From positions 434,001 to 498,000 of the forward strand of contig NZ_SMLK01000002.1 of NCBI RefSeq assembly GCF_004681975.1: a stretch of DNA of 64,000 bases, in the 5' to 3' direction. The position numbers were made by a program, and so were the translations under genes. This DNA comes from Ramlibacter humi. GTDB taxonomy: Bacteria > Pseudomonadota > Gammaproteobacteria > Burkholderiales > Burkholderiaceae_C. The notes below the pieces were generated by a model. That model saw only the letters and a program-made list of their open reading frames with translations. It did not search any database and had not been told where the DNA came from. Each line of letters opens with the position of its first letter. The stretch's first letter is position 1. Shown here piece after piece: positions 1-9,013 of this stretch.

Positions 1-1482
1 GCGCGCGGCGACTACGTGCCCGGCGGCGAGAAGGCCGACGAGGTGTACGGCCGCATGCTGAAGAAGCCGGCCGGCGAGCGCCTGAAATTGCTGCGCGACA
101 GCCAGGGGCCGCAGGGCCAGTTCCTGTGGGCGATCCTGCGCAACAGCTTCCACTACGCGGCGGTGCATCTGGCGTCCATCGCGGAGACGGCGCGTGACGT
201 GGACTTCGCCATGCGCTGGGGCTTCGGCATGAAGCAGGGCCCGTTCGAGCTGTGGCAGGAAGCGGGCTGGCTGCAGGTGGCGCAGTGGATCCAGGAAGAC
301 ATCGATGCCGGCAAGGCGCTGTCGAAGGCGCCGCTGCCCGATTGGGTGTTCAAGGGCCCGGTGGCCGAAGCCGGCGGCGTGCACACGCCCGAAGGTTCGT
401 GGAACCCGGCGGCGAAGAAGTTCGAGCCGCGCCGCCTGCTGCCCGTGCACCGGCGCCAGTACTTCCCCGAGAACGTGCTGGGCAGCGGCGCGCAAGCCTG
501 GGAAACCGCCGGCCGCACGCTGCACGAGGACGCGAACATCCGCCTGTGGACGCTGGACGAGGAAGTGCTCATCGCCAGCATCAAGACCAAGATGCATGCC
601 ATCAGCCCCGAGCTGTGCGAAGGCCTGCAGCAGGCGGTGGAAACGGCGGAGAAGCAGTTCCAGGGCCTGGTGGTCTGGTCGGGCGACGAGCCGTTCTCGG
701 TCGGCGCCGACCTGCAGGCGCTGCTGCCCGCGTTCATCGCGGTCGGCGTGGTGGCGGTGGAAGACGCCGAGGCCTTCATGCAGCAGACCATGCTGCGCCT
801 GCGCCATGCGTCGGTGCCGGTGGTCTCCGCCATCCGCGGCATGGCGCTGGGCGGCGGCTGCGAGCTGGCCGTGTATTCGCAGCGCCGCGTGGTGGCGGTG
901 GAAAGCTACATCGGCCTGGTGGAAGTGGGCGTGGGCCTGGTGCCCGGCGCCGGCGGCCTGACCTACATCGCGCGCCGCGCCGCGGAAGCGATGGAAAAGA
1001 GCACGCACAAGGACCTGCTGCCTTTCCTCACCGAAGGCTTCACCGCCGCGGCGATGGCGAAGGTGGGCACCAGCGCGCTGGAATCGCGCAAGCTGGGCTA
1101 CCTGCTGGACAGCGACGTCATCGTGCCGAACAAGGACGAGCTGCTGTACGTGGCCGTCGCCGAAGCGAAGGCGATGGCGAACTCGGGCTGGCGCGCGCCG
1201 CTCAAGCGCCAGTTCCCGGTGGCCGGCCGCAGCGGCAAGGCGACCATCCAGGGGCAGCTGGTGAACATGCGCGACGGCGGATTCATCAGCGCGTACGACT
1301 TCCACATCGCGAGTCTGATCGCCAATGTCGTTTGCGGCGGTGATGTCGACCCGGGCACGCTGGTGACCGAGGAGTACCTGATGACGCTGGAGCGGCAGGC
1401 CTTCTGCGAACTGGTGCAGCACCCGAAGACGCAGGAGCGGATTCTGGGGATGCTGGGGACGGGGAAGCCGGTCCGCAACTGA
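1..1482 (+). CDS. 3-hydroxyacyl-CoA dehydrogenase / enoyl-CoA hydratase fusion, 5' end outside window
   Basis: The reading frame is open from base 1, so the start lies upstream; 493 residues are visible. The first ~130 visible residues look like the C-terminal domain of 3-hydroxyacyl-CoA dehydrogenase (the stretch from NSFHYAAVHLASIAETARD to the MKQGPFELWQEAGW region). From about residue 180 an enoyl-CoA hydratase (crotonase) domain follows, with the oxyanion/catalytic segments MALGGGCELAV and GLVEVGVGLVPGAGG, which carry both expected glutamates. Dehydrogenase before hydratase is the FadN-type order, opposite to E. coli FadB. The role would be the two middle steps of fatty-acyl-CoA beta-oxidation in the cytoplasm. 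The thiolase gene follows at 1693, so the two complete a beta-oxidation cycle. Family assignment is firm; chain-length preference cannot be read. Confidence 0.93.
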   Translation, partial: ARGDYVPGGEKADEVYGRMLKKPAGERLKLLRDSQGPQGQFLWAILRNSFHYAAVHLASIAETARDVDFAMRWGFGMKQGPFELWQEAGWLQVAQWIQEDIDAGKALSKAPLPDWVFKGPVAEAGGVHTPEGSWNPAAKKFEPRRLLPVHRRQYFPENVLGSGAQAWETAGRTLHEDANIRLWTLDEEVLIASIKTKMHAISPELCEGLQQAVETAEKQFQGLVVWSGDEPFSVGADLQALLPAFIAVGVVAVEDAEAFMQQTMLRLRHASVPVVSAIRGMALGGGCELAVYSQRRVVAVESYIGLVEVGVGLVPGAGGLTYIARRAAEAMEKSTHKDLLPFLTEGFTAAAMAKVGTSALESRKLGYLLDSDVIVPNKDELLYVAVAEAKAMANSGWRAPLKRQFPVAGRSGKATIQGQLVNMRDGGFISAYDFHIASLIANVVCGGDVDPGTLVTEEYLMTLERQAFCELVQHPKTQERILGMLGTGKPVRN

Positions 1483-1491
1483 CCTTCCCTG

Positions 1492-1670
1492 CTCCCTCCC
1501 CCTCTGGGGGAGGGCTGGGGTGGGGGCGAGATGCAACACCAATCCACATCAGCGGCACAACGCAACTCCCGCGTCCTCCGGCGCGAGAAGGCGTGCTGAC
1601 CGTGATCTCGGACCACATCCAAAGGGCGGGGCGTGCCCCCACCCCAACCCTCCCCCAAAGGGGGAGGGAG
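1492..1670. repeat. Two inverted copies of a 36-bp G/C-hairpin repeat
   Basis: A 36-bp unit at 1492-1527 recurs inverted at 1635-1670 with two mismatches. Each unit carries its own hairpin (CCCTCCCCC facing GGGGGAGGG) followed by TGGGGTGGGGGC. It fills the gap between the dehydrogenase/hydratase gene and the thiolase gene. It resembles the dispersed GC-rich palindromes common between genes in Burkholderiales. There is no T-run, so simple intrinsic termination is not indicated. Confidence 0.8.
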
Positions 1671-1692
1671 TAAGAGAAAGACAGGAGTCACC

Positions 1693-2898
<1,206 letters not shown>

Positions 2899-2913
2899 CG
2901 CGCTTCGCGACAC

Positions 2914-2938
2914 AAGGCCACGAAAGCGTGGCCTTTTT
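2914..2938 (+). terminator. Rho-independent terminator after the thiolase gene
   Basis: A perfect 9-bp stem, AAGGCCACG (2914-2922) and CGTGGCCTT (2927-2935), has a 4-nt loop, and the T-run extends to 2938. It lies 15 bp after the thiolase stop and separates that gene from the hydrolase gene that starts at 2977. Confidence 0.85.
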
Positions 2939-2976
2939 CTTTGGCACACCGGCCACCACGACGAGGAGCACGAGCG

Positions 2977-3843
2977 ATGCGACAGCAAACCCTGCGGACG
3001 CCCGGCGGCGCGGACGTCGTCCTGCGCTGCTGGGAGCCCGAGCGTGTCATCCACGGCAACGTGGTCATCGGCGGCGCGATGGGCGTGCGCCAGGACTACT
3101 ACGCGCCTTTCGCGCAGTGGCTGTCGCGGCAAGGCTGGCGCGTCACGACCTTCGACTACCGCGGCAGCGGTGCGTCGATGCCCGCCGGCCGCAGCCTGCG
3201 CGAAGTGGACGCCGACCTCTTCGACTGGGCGCGCGATTACGAAGCCGTCATCGACCACGCGCACGCCGCGCTGCCCGACGCGCCGCTGCACCTGGTGGGC
3301 CACAGCCTGGGCGCGCAGCTGCCTGGCCTGCTGGGCAACCAGGAGAAGGTCGCCGGCATGCTGAGCGTGGCCGCAGGCAGCGGCTACTGGCGCGAGAACG
3401 CGCCGCGCCTGAAGCGCACCATCTGGTACTTCTGGTGGGTGCTGGTGCCGCTGGCCACGCGGCTGTGGGGCTACTTTCCCGGCCGCAAGCTGCGCAAGGT
3501 GGGCGACCTGCCCAAGGGCGTGATCCTGCAGTGGCGCAAGTGGTGCCTGAACCCGGAGTACAGCGTCGGCGCGGAAGGCGAAGCCGTGCGCAGGCAATAC
3601 GCCAGCGTTCGTTTCCCGGTGCTGGCCCTGTCCATCACCGACGACGAACTGATGACGCTGCGCGGCACGCACAGCCTGGTGAACCTGTACGAGAACGCGC
3701 AGCGCCACATCGAACGCGTGGCGCCGGCCGACCTGGCGGTGCGCCGCATCGGCCACTTCGGCCCTTTCCGCGCCGAGCATGAAACGCGCATGTGGCCGCG
3801 CATGGCCGGCTGGCTGGCTGGCCTCACGCCGGAGGCGGCCTGA
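2977..3843 (+). CDS. Alpha/beta hydrolase (serine hydrolase, S33-like)
   Basis: This is a 288-residue cytoplasmic alpha/beta-hydrolase. The nucleophile elbow is GHSLGAQ with Ser110, the GG-containing oxyanion region is near residues 32-36 (IGGAMG), the DYRGSGAS strand-turn is at 60-67, and a C-terminal catalytic His sits in RIGHFGPF (about residue 260). The ATG at 2977 has GAGGAG at 2963-2968. It is the first gene after the terminator and is followed 1 bp later by a thioesterase gene, so both probably belong to the acyl-CoA operon. The substrate is unknown; an ester, thioester or lactone are all possible. Confidence 0.85.
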   Translation: MRQQTLRTPGGADVVLRCWEPERVIHGNVVIGGAMGVRQDYYAPFAQWLSRQGWRVTTFDYRGSGASMPAGRSLREVDADLFDWARDYEAVIDHAHAALPDAPLHLVGHSLGAQLPGLLGNQEKVAGMLSVAAGSGYWRENAPRLKRTIWYFWWVLVPLATRLWGYFPGRKLRKVGDLPKGVILQWRKWCLNPEYSVGAEGEAVRRQYASVRFPVLALSITDDELMTLRGTHSLVNLYENAQRHIERVAPADLAVRRIGHFGPFRAEHETRMWPRMAGWLAGLTPEAA

Positions 3844-3844
3844 C

Positions 3845-4645
3845 ATGCACGTGCTCGACGAAGCCATCGCGCTGCAGCCCGCGGGCGAGAACCTGTTGAG
3901 CGGCCGCACGCATCCCGAGTACGCCAACTTCATCGGCCCGTACGGCGGCGTCACGGCGGCGCAGATGGTGCAGGCGGTGATGGTGCATCCGCAGCGCCTG
4001 GGCGACCCGGTGGCTTTCACGGTGAACTTCGCCGCCGCCGTGGCGGATGGCGAGTTCACCATCGAAGCCATCCCGGCGCGCACCAACCGGTCCACGCAGC
4101 ACTGGATGCTGCGCATGCTGCAGGGCGGCCAGGCCGTGAGCACCGCCACGGCGATGACGGCCCTGCGACGCCCGACGTGGGGCACCACCGAAGCGGCGAT
4201 GCCCGCCGTGCCGCGTCCGCACGAGCTGCCCGCCGAACCGATGCGCCCGGTGCGCTGGATCCGCCACTACGACCGCCGCATCGTCGAGGGCGACGCGCCG
4301 CACGAGTGGAAGGGCCAGGACGCCGGCGCCAGCCGCACGCGGCTGTGGCTGCGCGACCAGCCCGGGCGCACGCTGGACTTCCCTTCGCTCACCGCCATCG
4401 CCGACACCTTCTTCCCGCGCCTCTGGCTGCGCCGCGCGCAGCAAACCCCGCTGGGCACGGTGAGCATGACGGTCTACTACCATGCGGACAGCGCGGTGCT
4501 GGCGGCCACGGGTACTGGCTACGTGCTGGCGCAGGCGCAAGGCCAGGGCTTTCGCGACGGCTACCTCGACCACACCGGGCTGCTGTGGAACGAGGCCGGC
4601 GAGCTGCTGGCCACGACCCACCAGCTCATGTACTACAAGGAATGA
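3845..4645 (+). CDS. Acyl-CoA thioesterase, double-hotdog family
   Basis: At 266 residues it has the length and layout of TesB-like double-hotdog thioesterases. The N-terminal half contains FIGPYGGVTAAQMVQAVM, the usual hotdog helix entry; the second half contains DFPSLTAIADTFFPRLWLR and ends with GLLWNEAGELLATTHQLMYY, where an active-site-type segment is expected. It probably hydrolyses acyl-CoA to free acid and CoA, relieving CoA sequestration during degradation. The start at 3845 is 1 bp after the hydrolase stop, consistent with translational coupling. Substrate range cannot be told from sequence. Confidence 0.85.
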   Translation: MHVLDEAIALQPAGENLLSGRTHPEYANFIGPYGGVTAAQMVQAVMVHPQRLGDPVAFTVNFAAAVADGEFTIEAIPARTNRSTQHWMLRMLQGGQAVSTATAMTALRRPTWGTTEAAMPAVPRPHELPAEPMRPVRWIRHYDRRIVEGDAPHEWKGQDAGASRTRLWLRDQPGRTLDFPSLTAIADTFFPRLWLRRAQQTPLGTVSMTVYYHADSAVLAATGTGYVLAQAQGQGFRDGYLDHTGLLWNEAGELLATTHQLMYYKE

Positions 4646-4649
4646 TGCG

Positions 4650-5375
4650 ATGAGTGAGAAGGTTGCGCTCGTCATCGGCGCCGGCGACGCCACCGGCGGC
4701 GCCATCGCACGCCGCTTCGCGCGCGAAGGCTTCACCGCCTGCGTGGTGCGCCGCAGCGCCGACAAGCTGCAGCCGCTGGTGGATGCCATCACCGCCGCGG
4801 GCGGCAAGGCGCGCGGCTTCGGCGTCGACGCGCGCAAGGAAGAGGAAGTCGTTGCGCTGGTCGAGCAGGTGGAAGCCGAGGTGGGACCCATCGACGTGCT
4901 GGTGTTCAACATCGGCGCCAACGTGCCCAGCTCCATCCTGGACGAGTCCGCGCGCAGGTACTTCAAGGTCTGGGAGATGGCCTGCTTCAGCGGCTTCCTG
5001 TGCGGCCGTGAGGTCGCGAAGCGCATGGTGCAGCGCGGCCGCGGCACGGTCATCTTCACCGGCGCGACGGCCTCGATGCGCGGCGGCGCGAACTTCGCCG
5101 CCTTCGCCGGCGCCAAGCATGCGCTGCGCGCGCTGGCGCAAAGCATGGCCCGCGAACTGGGGCCGCGCGGCATTCACGTTGCTCATGTCGTGATCGACGG
5201 CGCCATCGATACTGCGTTCATTCGCGACAACTTTCCCGAGCGCCATGCGCTGAAAGACCAGGACGGCATCCTGAACCCAGACCACATCGCCGACCAGTAC
5301 TGGATGCTGCACACGCAGCCGCGCGACGCCTGGACCCACGAGCTCGACCTGCGCCCCTGGATGGAGAAATTCTGA
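4650..5375 (+). CDS. SDR-family oxidoreductase-like protein with Phe in place of the catalytic Tyr
   Basis: This 241-residue protein has a short-chain-dehydrogenase Rossmann fold. The glycine motif is atypical (GAGDATGG, residues 10-17), followed by the NAG-equivalent FNIGAN near 87-91. The usual YxxxK dyad reads FAGAK: Phe152 replaces Tyr and Lys156 is retained. The known subgroup SDR_c10 has this combination of incomplete Gly motif and Tyr-to-Phe change, so this looks like an inherited family trait rather than a broken gene. It starts 4 bp after the thioesterase stop and its TGA overlaps the next ATG by one base, so it sits firmly in the operon. Whether it is an enzyme or a non-catalytic binding protein is open. 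Confidence 0.85.
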   Translation: MSEKVALVIGAGDATGGAIARRFAREGFTACVVRRSADKLQPLVDAITAAGGKARGFGVDARKEEEVVALVEQVEAEVGPIDVLVFNIGANVPSSILDESARRYFKVWEMACFSGFLCGREVAKRMVQRGRGTVIFTGATASMRGGANFAAFAGAKHALRALAQSMARELGPRGIHVAHVVIDGAIDTAFIRDNFPERHALKDQDGILNPDHIADQYWMLHTQPRDAWTHELDLRPWMEKF

Positions 5376-5968
5376 TGGCGAACAAGGAAGTCGATTTCTA
5401 TTTCGACGTCGGCAGCCCGGCCGCGTACCTGGCGTGGACGCAGGTGCCGCAACTGGCCCGCGACACCGGCGCCAAGGTGAACTACAAGCCCATGCTGCTG
5501 GGCGGCGTGTTCCAGGCCACGGGCAACCGCTCGCCGATGGAAGTGCCGGCCAAGAGCGCGTGGATGAACGAAGACCTGTCGCGGTTCGCGCGCCGCTACG
5601 GCGTGGCGTACCGCCACAACCCGCACTTCCCGATCAACACGTTGATGCTGATGCGCGGCGCTCTCGGCCTGCACATGCGCCAGCCGGACAAGCTGGTGCC
5701 GTACGCCGATGCCATGTTCCGCGCCATCTGGGTGGAAGGCCGCAACATGAATGACCCGGCCGAAGTGGGCAAGGCGCTGCACGAAGCGGGGTTCGACCCG
5801 CAGGCGCTGCTGGCGCTGGCGCAGGACCCCGAGGTCAAGGACAACCTGAAGGCCGTCACCCAGGCGGCCGTGGCGCGCGGCGTGTTCGGCGCGCCCACCT
5901 TCTTCGTCGGGCAACAGATGTTCTGGGGCCAGGACCGCCTCGATTTCGTCAAGGAAGCACTGCAATGA
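5375..5968 (+). CDS. 2-hydroxychromene-2-carboxylate isomerase-like protein (DsbA/kappa-GST fold)
   Basis: This 197-residue protein matches the HCCA-isomerase/DsbA family. It begins VDFYFDVGSPAAYLAW, where the Ser at the DxxSP(A)AYL motif (Ser14) is the glutathione-binding catalytic position, and ends with the cis-Pro region GVFGAPTFFVGQQMFWGQDRL. The CxxC of oxidoreductase DsbAs is absent, as expected for isomerases. It is translationally coupled on both sides (1-bp overlap upstream, 4-bp ATGA overlap downstream). HCCA isomerase acts in naphthalene degradation, but members of this family are common in acyl-CoA operons where the true substrate is unknown. Confidence 0.88.
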   Translation: MANKEVDFYFDVGSPAAYLAWTQVPQLARDTGAKVNYKPMLLGGVFQATGNRSPMEVPAKSAWMNEDLSRFARRYGVAYRHNPHFPINTLMLMRGALGLHMRQPDKLVPYADAMFRAIWVEGRNMNDPAEVGKALHEAGFDPQALLALAQDPEVKDNLKAVTQAAVARGVFGAPTFFVGQQMFWGQDRLDFVKEALQ

Positions 5969-6729
5969 GCGACATCCTCACCCACACCGAAGGCGGTGTG
6001 ACCACCATCACCCTCAACCGCGTGGCGCGCAAGAACTCCATCACGTCCGCCATGTACGGCGCGATGGCCGACGCCCTGGCGTCGGCGAAAGACGATGCCG
6101 CCGTACGCGTCGTGGTGCTGCAGGGCGACGACGCCATCTTCTCGGCTGGCAACGACATCGACGAGTTCCTCAACGCGCCGCCCGCGGGCGCCGATTCGCC
6201 GGTGTTCCGCTTCCTGCGCGGCATCGCGGAATTCCCCAAGCCGCTGATCGCGGCCGTGTGCGGCCCGGCCGTCGGCGTGGGCACCACGCTGCTCTTCCAC
6301 TGCGACCTGGTGTTCGCCGGCGACAACGCGGCGTTCTCCATGCCTTTCGTCAACCTGGGCCTGTGCCCGGAAGCGGCGTCCAGCCTGCTGGTGCCGCAGA
6401 TGTTCGGCTACCACCGCGCGGCCGAAGCCCTGCTGCTGGGCGAGCCCTTCATGGCCGAGGCGGCGCTGGAAGCCGGCCTGGTCAACCGCGTGCTGCCGCC
6501 CACCGAGACGCGCGGCTACGCGCAGGCGCAGGCGAAGAAGCTGGCGTCCAAGCCGCTGTCCAGCCTGATCGAGACCAAGCGCCTGATGAAGAAGGGCATC
6601 ACCGGCGCGGTGATGCAGCAGATGCAGGAAGAGGGTGCGAGCTTCGGCCGCATGCTGCGCGAGCCGGCCGCGCGCGAGGCGTTCACCGCCTTCCTGGAAA
6701 AGCGCAAACCCGATTTCAGCAAGGTCTGA
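5965..6729 (+). CDS. Enoyl-CoA hydratase / delta3,delta2-enoyl-CoA isomerase family protein
   Basis: This 254-residue crotonase-fold protein has oxyanion segment FSAGNDIDEF (about 59-68) and GPAVGVGTTLLFHCDLVF (about 100-117). At the position of the first hydratase glutamate the sequence reads GVGTTLL, without Glu. The second acidic residue is kept as Glu136 in GLCPEAASS. That single-Glu pattern resembles peroxisomal ECI2-type isomerases more than classical two-Glu hydratases, so an isomerase role for unsaturated acyl-CoAs is plausible. It is the last gene of the operon, overlapping the previous gene by 4 bp. Confidence 0.87.
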   Translation: MSDILTHTEGGVTTITLNRVARKNSITSAMYGAMADALASAKDDAAVRVVVLQGDDAIFSAGNDIDEFLNAPPAGADSPVFRFLRGIAEFPKPLIAAVCGPAVGVGTTLLFHCDLVFAGDNAAFSMPFVNLGLCPEAASSLLVPQMFGYHRAAEALLLGEPFMAEAALEAGLVNRVLPPTETRGYAQAQAKKLASKPLSSLIETKRLMKKGITGAVMQQMQEEGASFGRMLREPAAREAFTAFLEKRKPDFSKV

Positions 6730-6758
6730 TCGCGCGGGGGACGGCGCCTCGCGGGCGC

Positions 6759-7247
6759 TCAGAGCACCGTCCGCCGGTGCGCACCCCTGCGCGGGATGCC
6801 ACGGATCGCCGCGCCGATGTGGCGACCGTCGATGATGCGGAACGCGTCGCCGGTCTCCCACGCCAGGCGCGCAGCCACCTCCTCTTCCCAGTCGCGGTCG
6901 TGGTTCCACGCGCGGTCGTGCGCGCAGGTATAGAGCACGACGAAGCGCTGCAGCGGCTCGTCATCGCGCAGATTCCGGACGTCGGCGAAATCCGCGACGT
7001 GGCGCAGCATTCCGTTGCGGTGGTGGCGGATGTTGCAGCCCTCGATCTCGAACGCGGCCGCGAGCTTCCAGTAGTCGGGATTCGACGCGTCCTGCACCGG
7101 CCCGCGGCGGCGCGGGGTGGCCCACACCAAGTCGATCTTCTTCAGCCGGCCGTCCGGAAGACGGACGTGGAACTCCGGGATGGTGCAGTACCCCCGGCGG
7201 ACGCCCTCGCAGGTGAGATAGGCGTAAAGGTCGTTCTTCGTCACCAT
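6759..7247 (-). CDS. Hypothetical protein, possible PD-(D/E)xK-like fold
   Basis: I do not recognise this 162-residue protein with certainty. It has a strong Shine-Dalgarno (AGGAGGAG) just upstream of its ATG at 7247, supporting real expression. The central stretch KKIDLVWAT followed by AAAFEIEGCN resembles the D...(E)xE/K core of restriction-endonuclease-like proteins, and the following HVADFADVRNL looks like the helix after that core; this fold assignment is an inference. No signal peptide or membrane segment is seen. It is transcribed divergently from the regulator gene at 7361, with ~110 bp between start codons, so that regulator may control it. Confidence 0.6.
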   Translation of the reverse strand: MVTKNDLYAYLTCEGVRRGYCTIPEFHVRLPDGRLKKIDLVWATPRRRGPVQDASNPDYWKLAAAFEIEGCNIRHHRNGMLRHVADFADVRNLRDDEPLQRFVVLYTCAHDRAWNHDRDWEEEVAARLAWETGDAFRIIDGRHIGAAIRGIPRRGAHRRTVL

Positions 7248-7360
7248 GAAACTCCTCCTGCGCGATTGTCTTCGTGCCCAGCCGGAAATCGGGCGATTCG
7301 ATTCTTGAGGCCATCATGGCGACTTCCCGGCACCGCCCGGTCGTCGGTCATACTCCGCGC

Positions 7361-8470
7361 ATGCGCAAGGTGGAGCTCTCGTATTCATTCGGCGCCGCGG
7401 TGTCGGAGGTGCCGCGCATCCGCAATCCGCTGATGGACCTGCTGGAAGCCGTGCGCTCGGCCGGTTCCATCACCGGCGCCGCCGAGGCGCTGGGCATGTC
7501 CTACCGCCACGTCTGGGGCGAGCTCAAGCGCTGGGAAGCCGAGCTGGGCCGCGACCTCATCGTCTGGTGCAAGGGGCAGCGCGCGCAGCTCACGCCTTTC
7601 GCCGACCGCCTGCTGTGGGCCGAGCGGCTGGCGCAGGCCCGATTGGCGCCGCAGCTCGAATCGATGCATGCCGAGCTGGAACGTGCGCTGGCCATCGCTT
7701 TCGACGATCACGCCCAAGTGCAGACGCTGTTCGCCAGTCATGACGACGCGCTGTCGCTGCTGCGCGGCCACGCGGCCGCCACATCGCGGCTGCACCTGGA
7801 CATCCAGTTCTGCGGCAGCGTGGACGCCATCTCCGCGCTGAACGAAGGCCGCTGCACGGTCGCCGGTTTCCACGCGCGCGGCCGCGCACCGGCGGGTTCG
7901 CCCACGCAGAAGGCTTACCAGCCGCTGCTGACGCCCGGCGAGCACAAGCTCATCGGGTTCGCCGAGCGCACGCAAGGATTGATGGTGCGCGCGGGCAATC
8001 CGCTGCGACTGGATTCGCTGGGCGCGCTGGTCGCGCGCGAGGCCCGCTTCGTCAATCGTCCGCTGGGTGCAGGCACGCGCTTGCTGCTGGACGACCTGCT
8101 GCTGGAATCCGGCATTCCCGCGGCGGCGATCACCGGCTACCGCAACGAGCAGCCCTCGCACTCGGCGGTGGCCCAGGCCATCGCCTCGGGCGAAGCGGAT
8201 GCGGGCATGGGCATCGAAGCCGCCGCGCGCCGCCATGGACTGGATTTCGTCCCGCTGGCCAGCGAGCACTACTACCTGGTGTGCCTGCGTTCCGCGCTGG
8301 ACGAGCGGCCTACGCAGCTGCTGCGCCAGGTGCTGCAGGACGAGAGCTGGCGCGCCATGCTTTCGGCCATCCCGGGCTACAAGCCCTGGCGCAGCGGCGA
8401 GGTGCTCAGCCTCAAGCAGTGCCTGCCCTGGTGGAACCTGCCGCCCAAGCGCGCCACGCGCGCCGCCTGA
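7361..8470 (+). CDS. Winged-helix regulator with a periplasmic-binding-protein-like ligand domain
   Basis: This is a 369-residue one-component regulator. Residues ~10-90 form a LysR/ModE-type winged helix (the AGSITGAAEALGMSYRHVWGELKRWE helix-turn-helix). Residues ~120-350 match the PBP-like domain of molybdate-binding-protein-type regulators (SHDDALSLL, then GTRLLLDDLLLESGI and EADAGMGIEAAARRHGLDFVPL, where ligand-binding loops are expected). Members often sense an oxyanion or small acid. The ATG at 7361 is preferred over codons from 7274 because the conserved domain starts at once (MRKVELSYSFGAAV). It is divergent from the unknown gene at 6759-7247. Neither molybdate transport nor molybdoenzyme genes are nearby, so the ligand is unknown. 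Confidence 0.82.
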   Translation: MRKVELSYSFGAAVSEVPRIRNPLMDLLEAVRSAGSITGAAEALGMSYRHVWGELKRWEAELGRDLIVWCKGQRAQLTPFADRLLWAERLAQARLAPQLESMHAELERALAIAFDDHAQVQTLFASHDDALSLLRGHAAATSRLHLDIQFCGSVDAISALNEGRCTVAGFHARGRAPAGSPTQKAYQPLLTPGEHKLIGFAERTQGLMVRAGNPLRLDSLGALVAREARFVNRPLGAGTRLLLDDLLLESGIPAAAITGYRNEQPSHSAVAQAIASGEADAGMGIEAAARRHGLDFVPLASEHYYLVCLRSALDERPTQLLRQVLQDESWRAMLSAIPGYKPWRSGEVLSLKQCLPWWNLPPKRATRAA

Positions 8471-8482
8471 GCGAGCCGTTCA

Positions 8483-8611
8483 ACCGACCATCACGCCCCA
8501 GGTGCCTCGCCGACGCTGACGTCGCGCAGTTTCGACATGGCCTTCGTAGTCGATCACCGATACCGAGTTGGAGCGGCCGTTCGTCACGTATGGCTTCGCG
8601 CCGTCGAACTG
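8483..8611 (-). pseudogene. Decayed fragment of a YVTN-family beta-propeller protein
   Basis: The minus strand encodes GAKPYVTNGRSNSVSVIDYE, a near-perfect YVTN propeller repeat, and ends with WGVMVG before a stop. Between them the repeat continues only if the frame shifts twice: KLRDVSVGEAP in another frame supplies the missing middle. No other repeat, start or signal peptide is present. I read it as one surviving repeat of a lost gene, left at the edge of the insertion-sequence patch. Confidence 0.55.
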
Positions 8612-8651
8612 CTGCGGCAACGGACTCTCGAGGAGCATGAAGCGTCGTGCG

Positions 8652-8928
8652 GCGCGCCAGGCGGTGCCCGGCCTGGGCTCATTCTCCGGCGATGCTTGAG
8701 CGCTGACGCGCTCAAGCACTTCGCGTTGGCTGCGGCGGCCCGGGCTCTCGCGGCCGAACTCACAGAGAGACCGCCTGCGGCGCTCTCTCTGTTCAGACAA
8801 TCGGACCGCGAGTCAGTGGTTCACAACGGACTACGCGGCTCAGCTTGCGCGTAGCCGCTCGCGTCGCCCGGGCCGCCTCGCCCCCGCCGCCTCCGGAAAT
8901 CGCCCAGGCCGGGCACCGCCTGGCGCGC
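8652..8928. repeat. Noncoding block bounded by a perfect 27-bp inverted repeat, with nested hairpins
   Basis: A 27-bp arm at 8652-8678 is exactly complementary to 8902-8928. Inside are a perfect 10-bp stem with 4-nt loop (GCTTGAGCGC, 8694-8717), an imperfect stem ACAGAGAGA / TCTCTCTGT (8762-8792) and a 7-bp stem CTACGCG / CGCGTAG (8832-8855). This occupies most of the 520-bp stretch without an intact gene between the regulator and the insertion sequence. No convincing protein is encoded. It could be a MITE-like remnant or a structured RNA; no target duplication was seen at its ends. Confidence 0.6.
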
Positions 8929-9013
8929 GGAACCAATGTGCGGGTCCGAAGAGAACACCAACGCCCCCTCCGGCGTCATTCCCGCGGAGGCGCACTGCTG
9001 TCCGGGATCGCTG

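Noticed and set aside
1633-1692. An upstream in-frame start for the thiolase, adding 20 residues
   Set aside because: The extra residues come from the GC-rich repeat and lack family similarity; ATG at 1693 has a good ribosome site.
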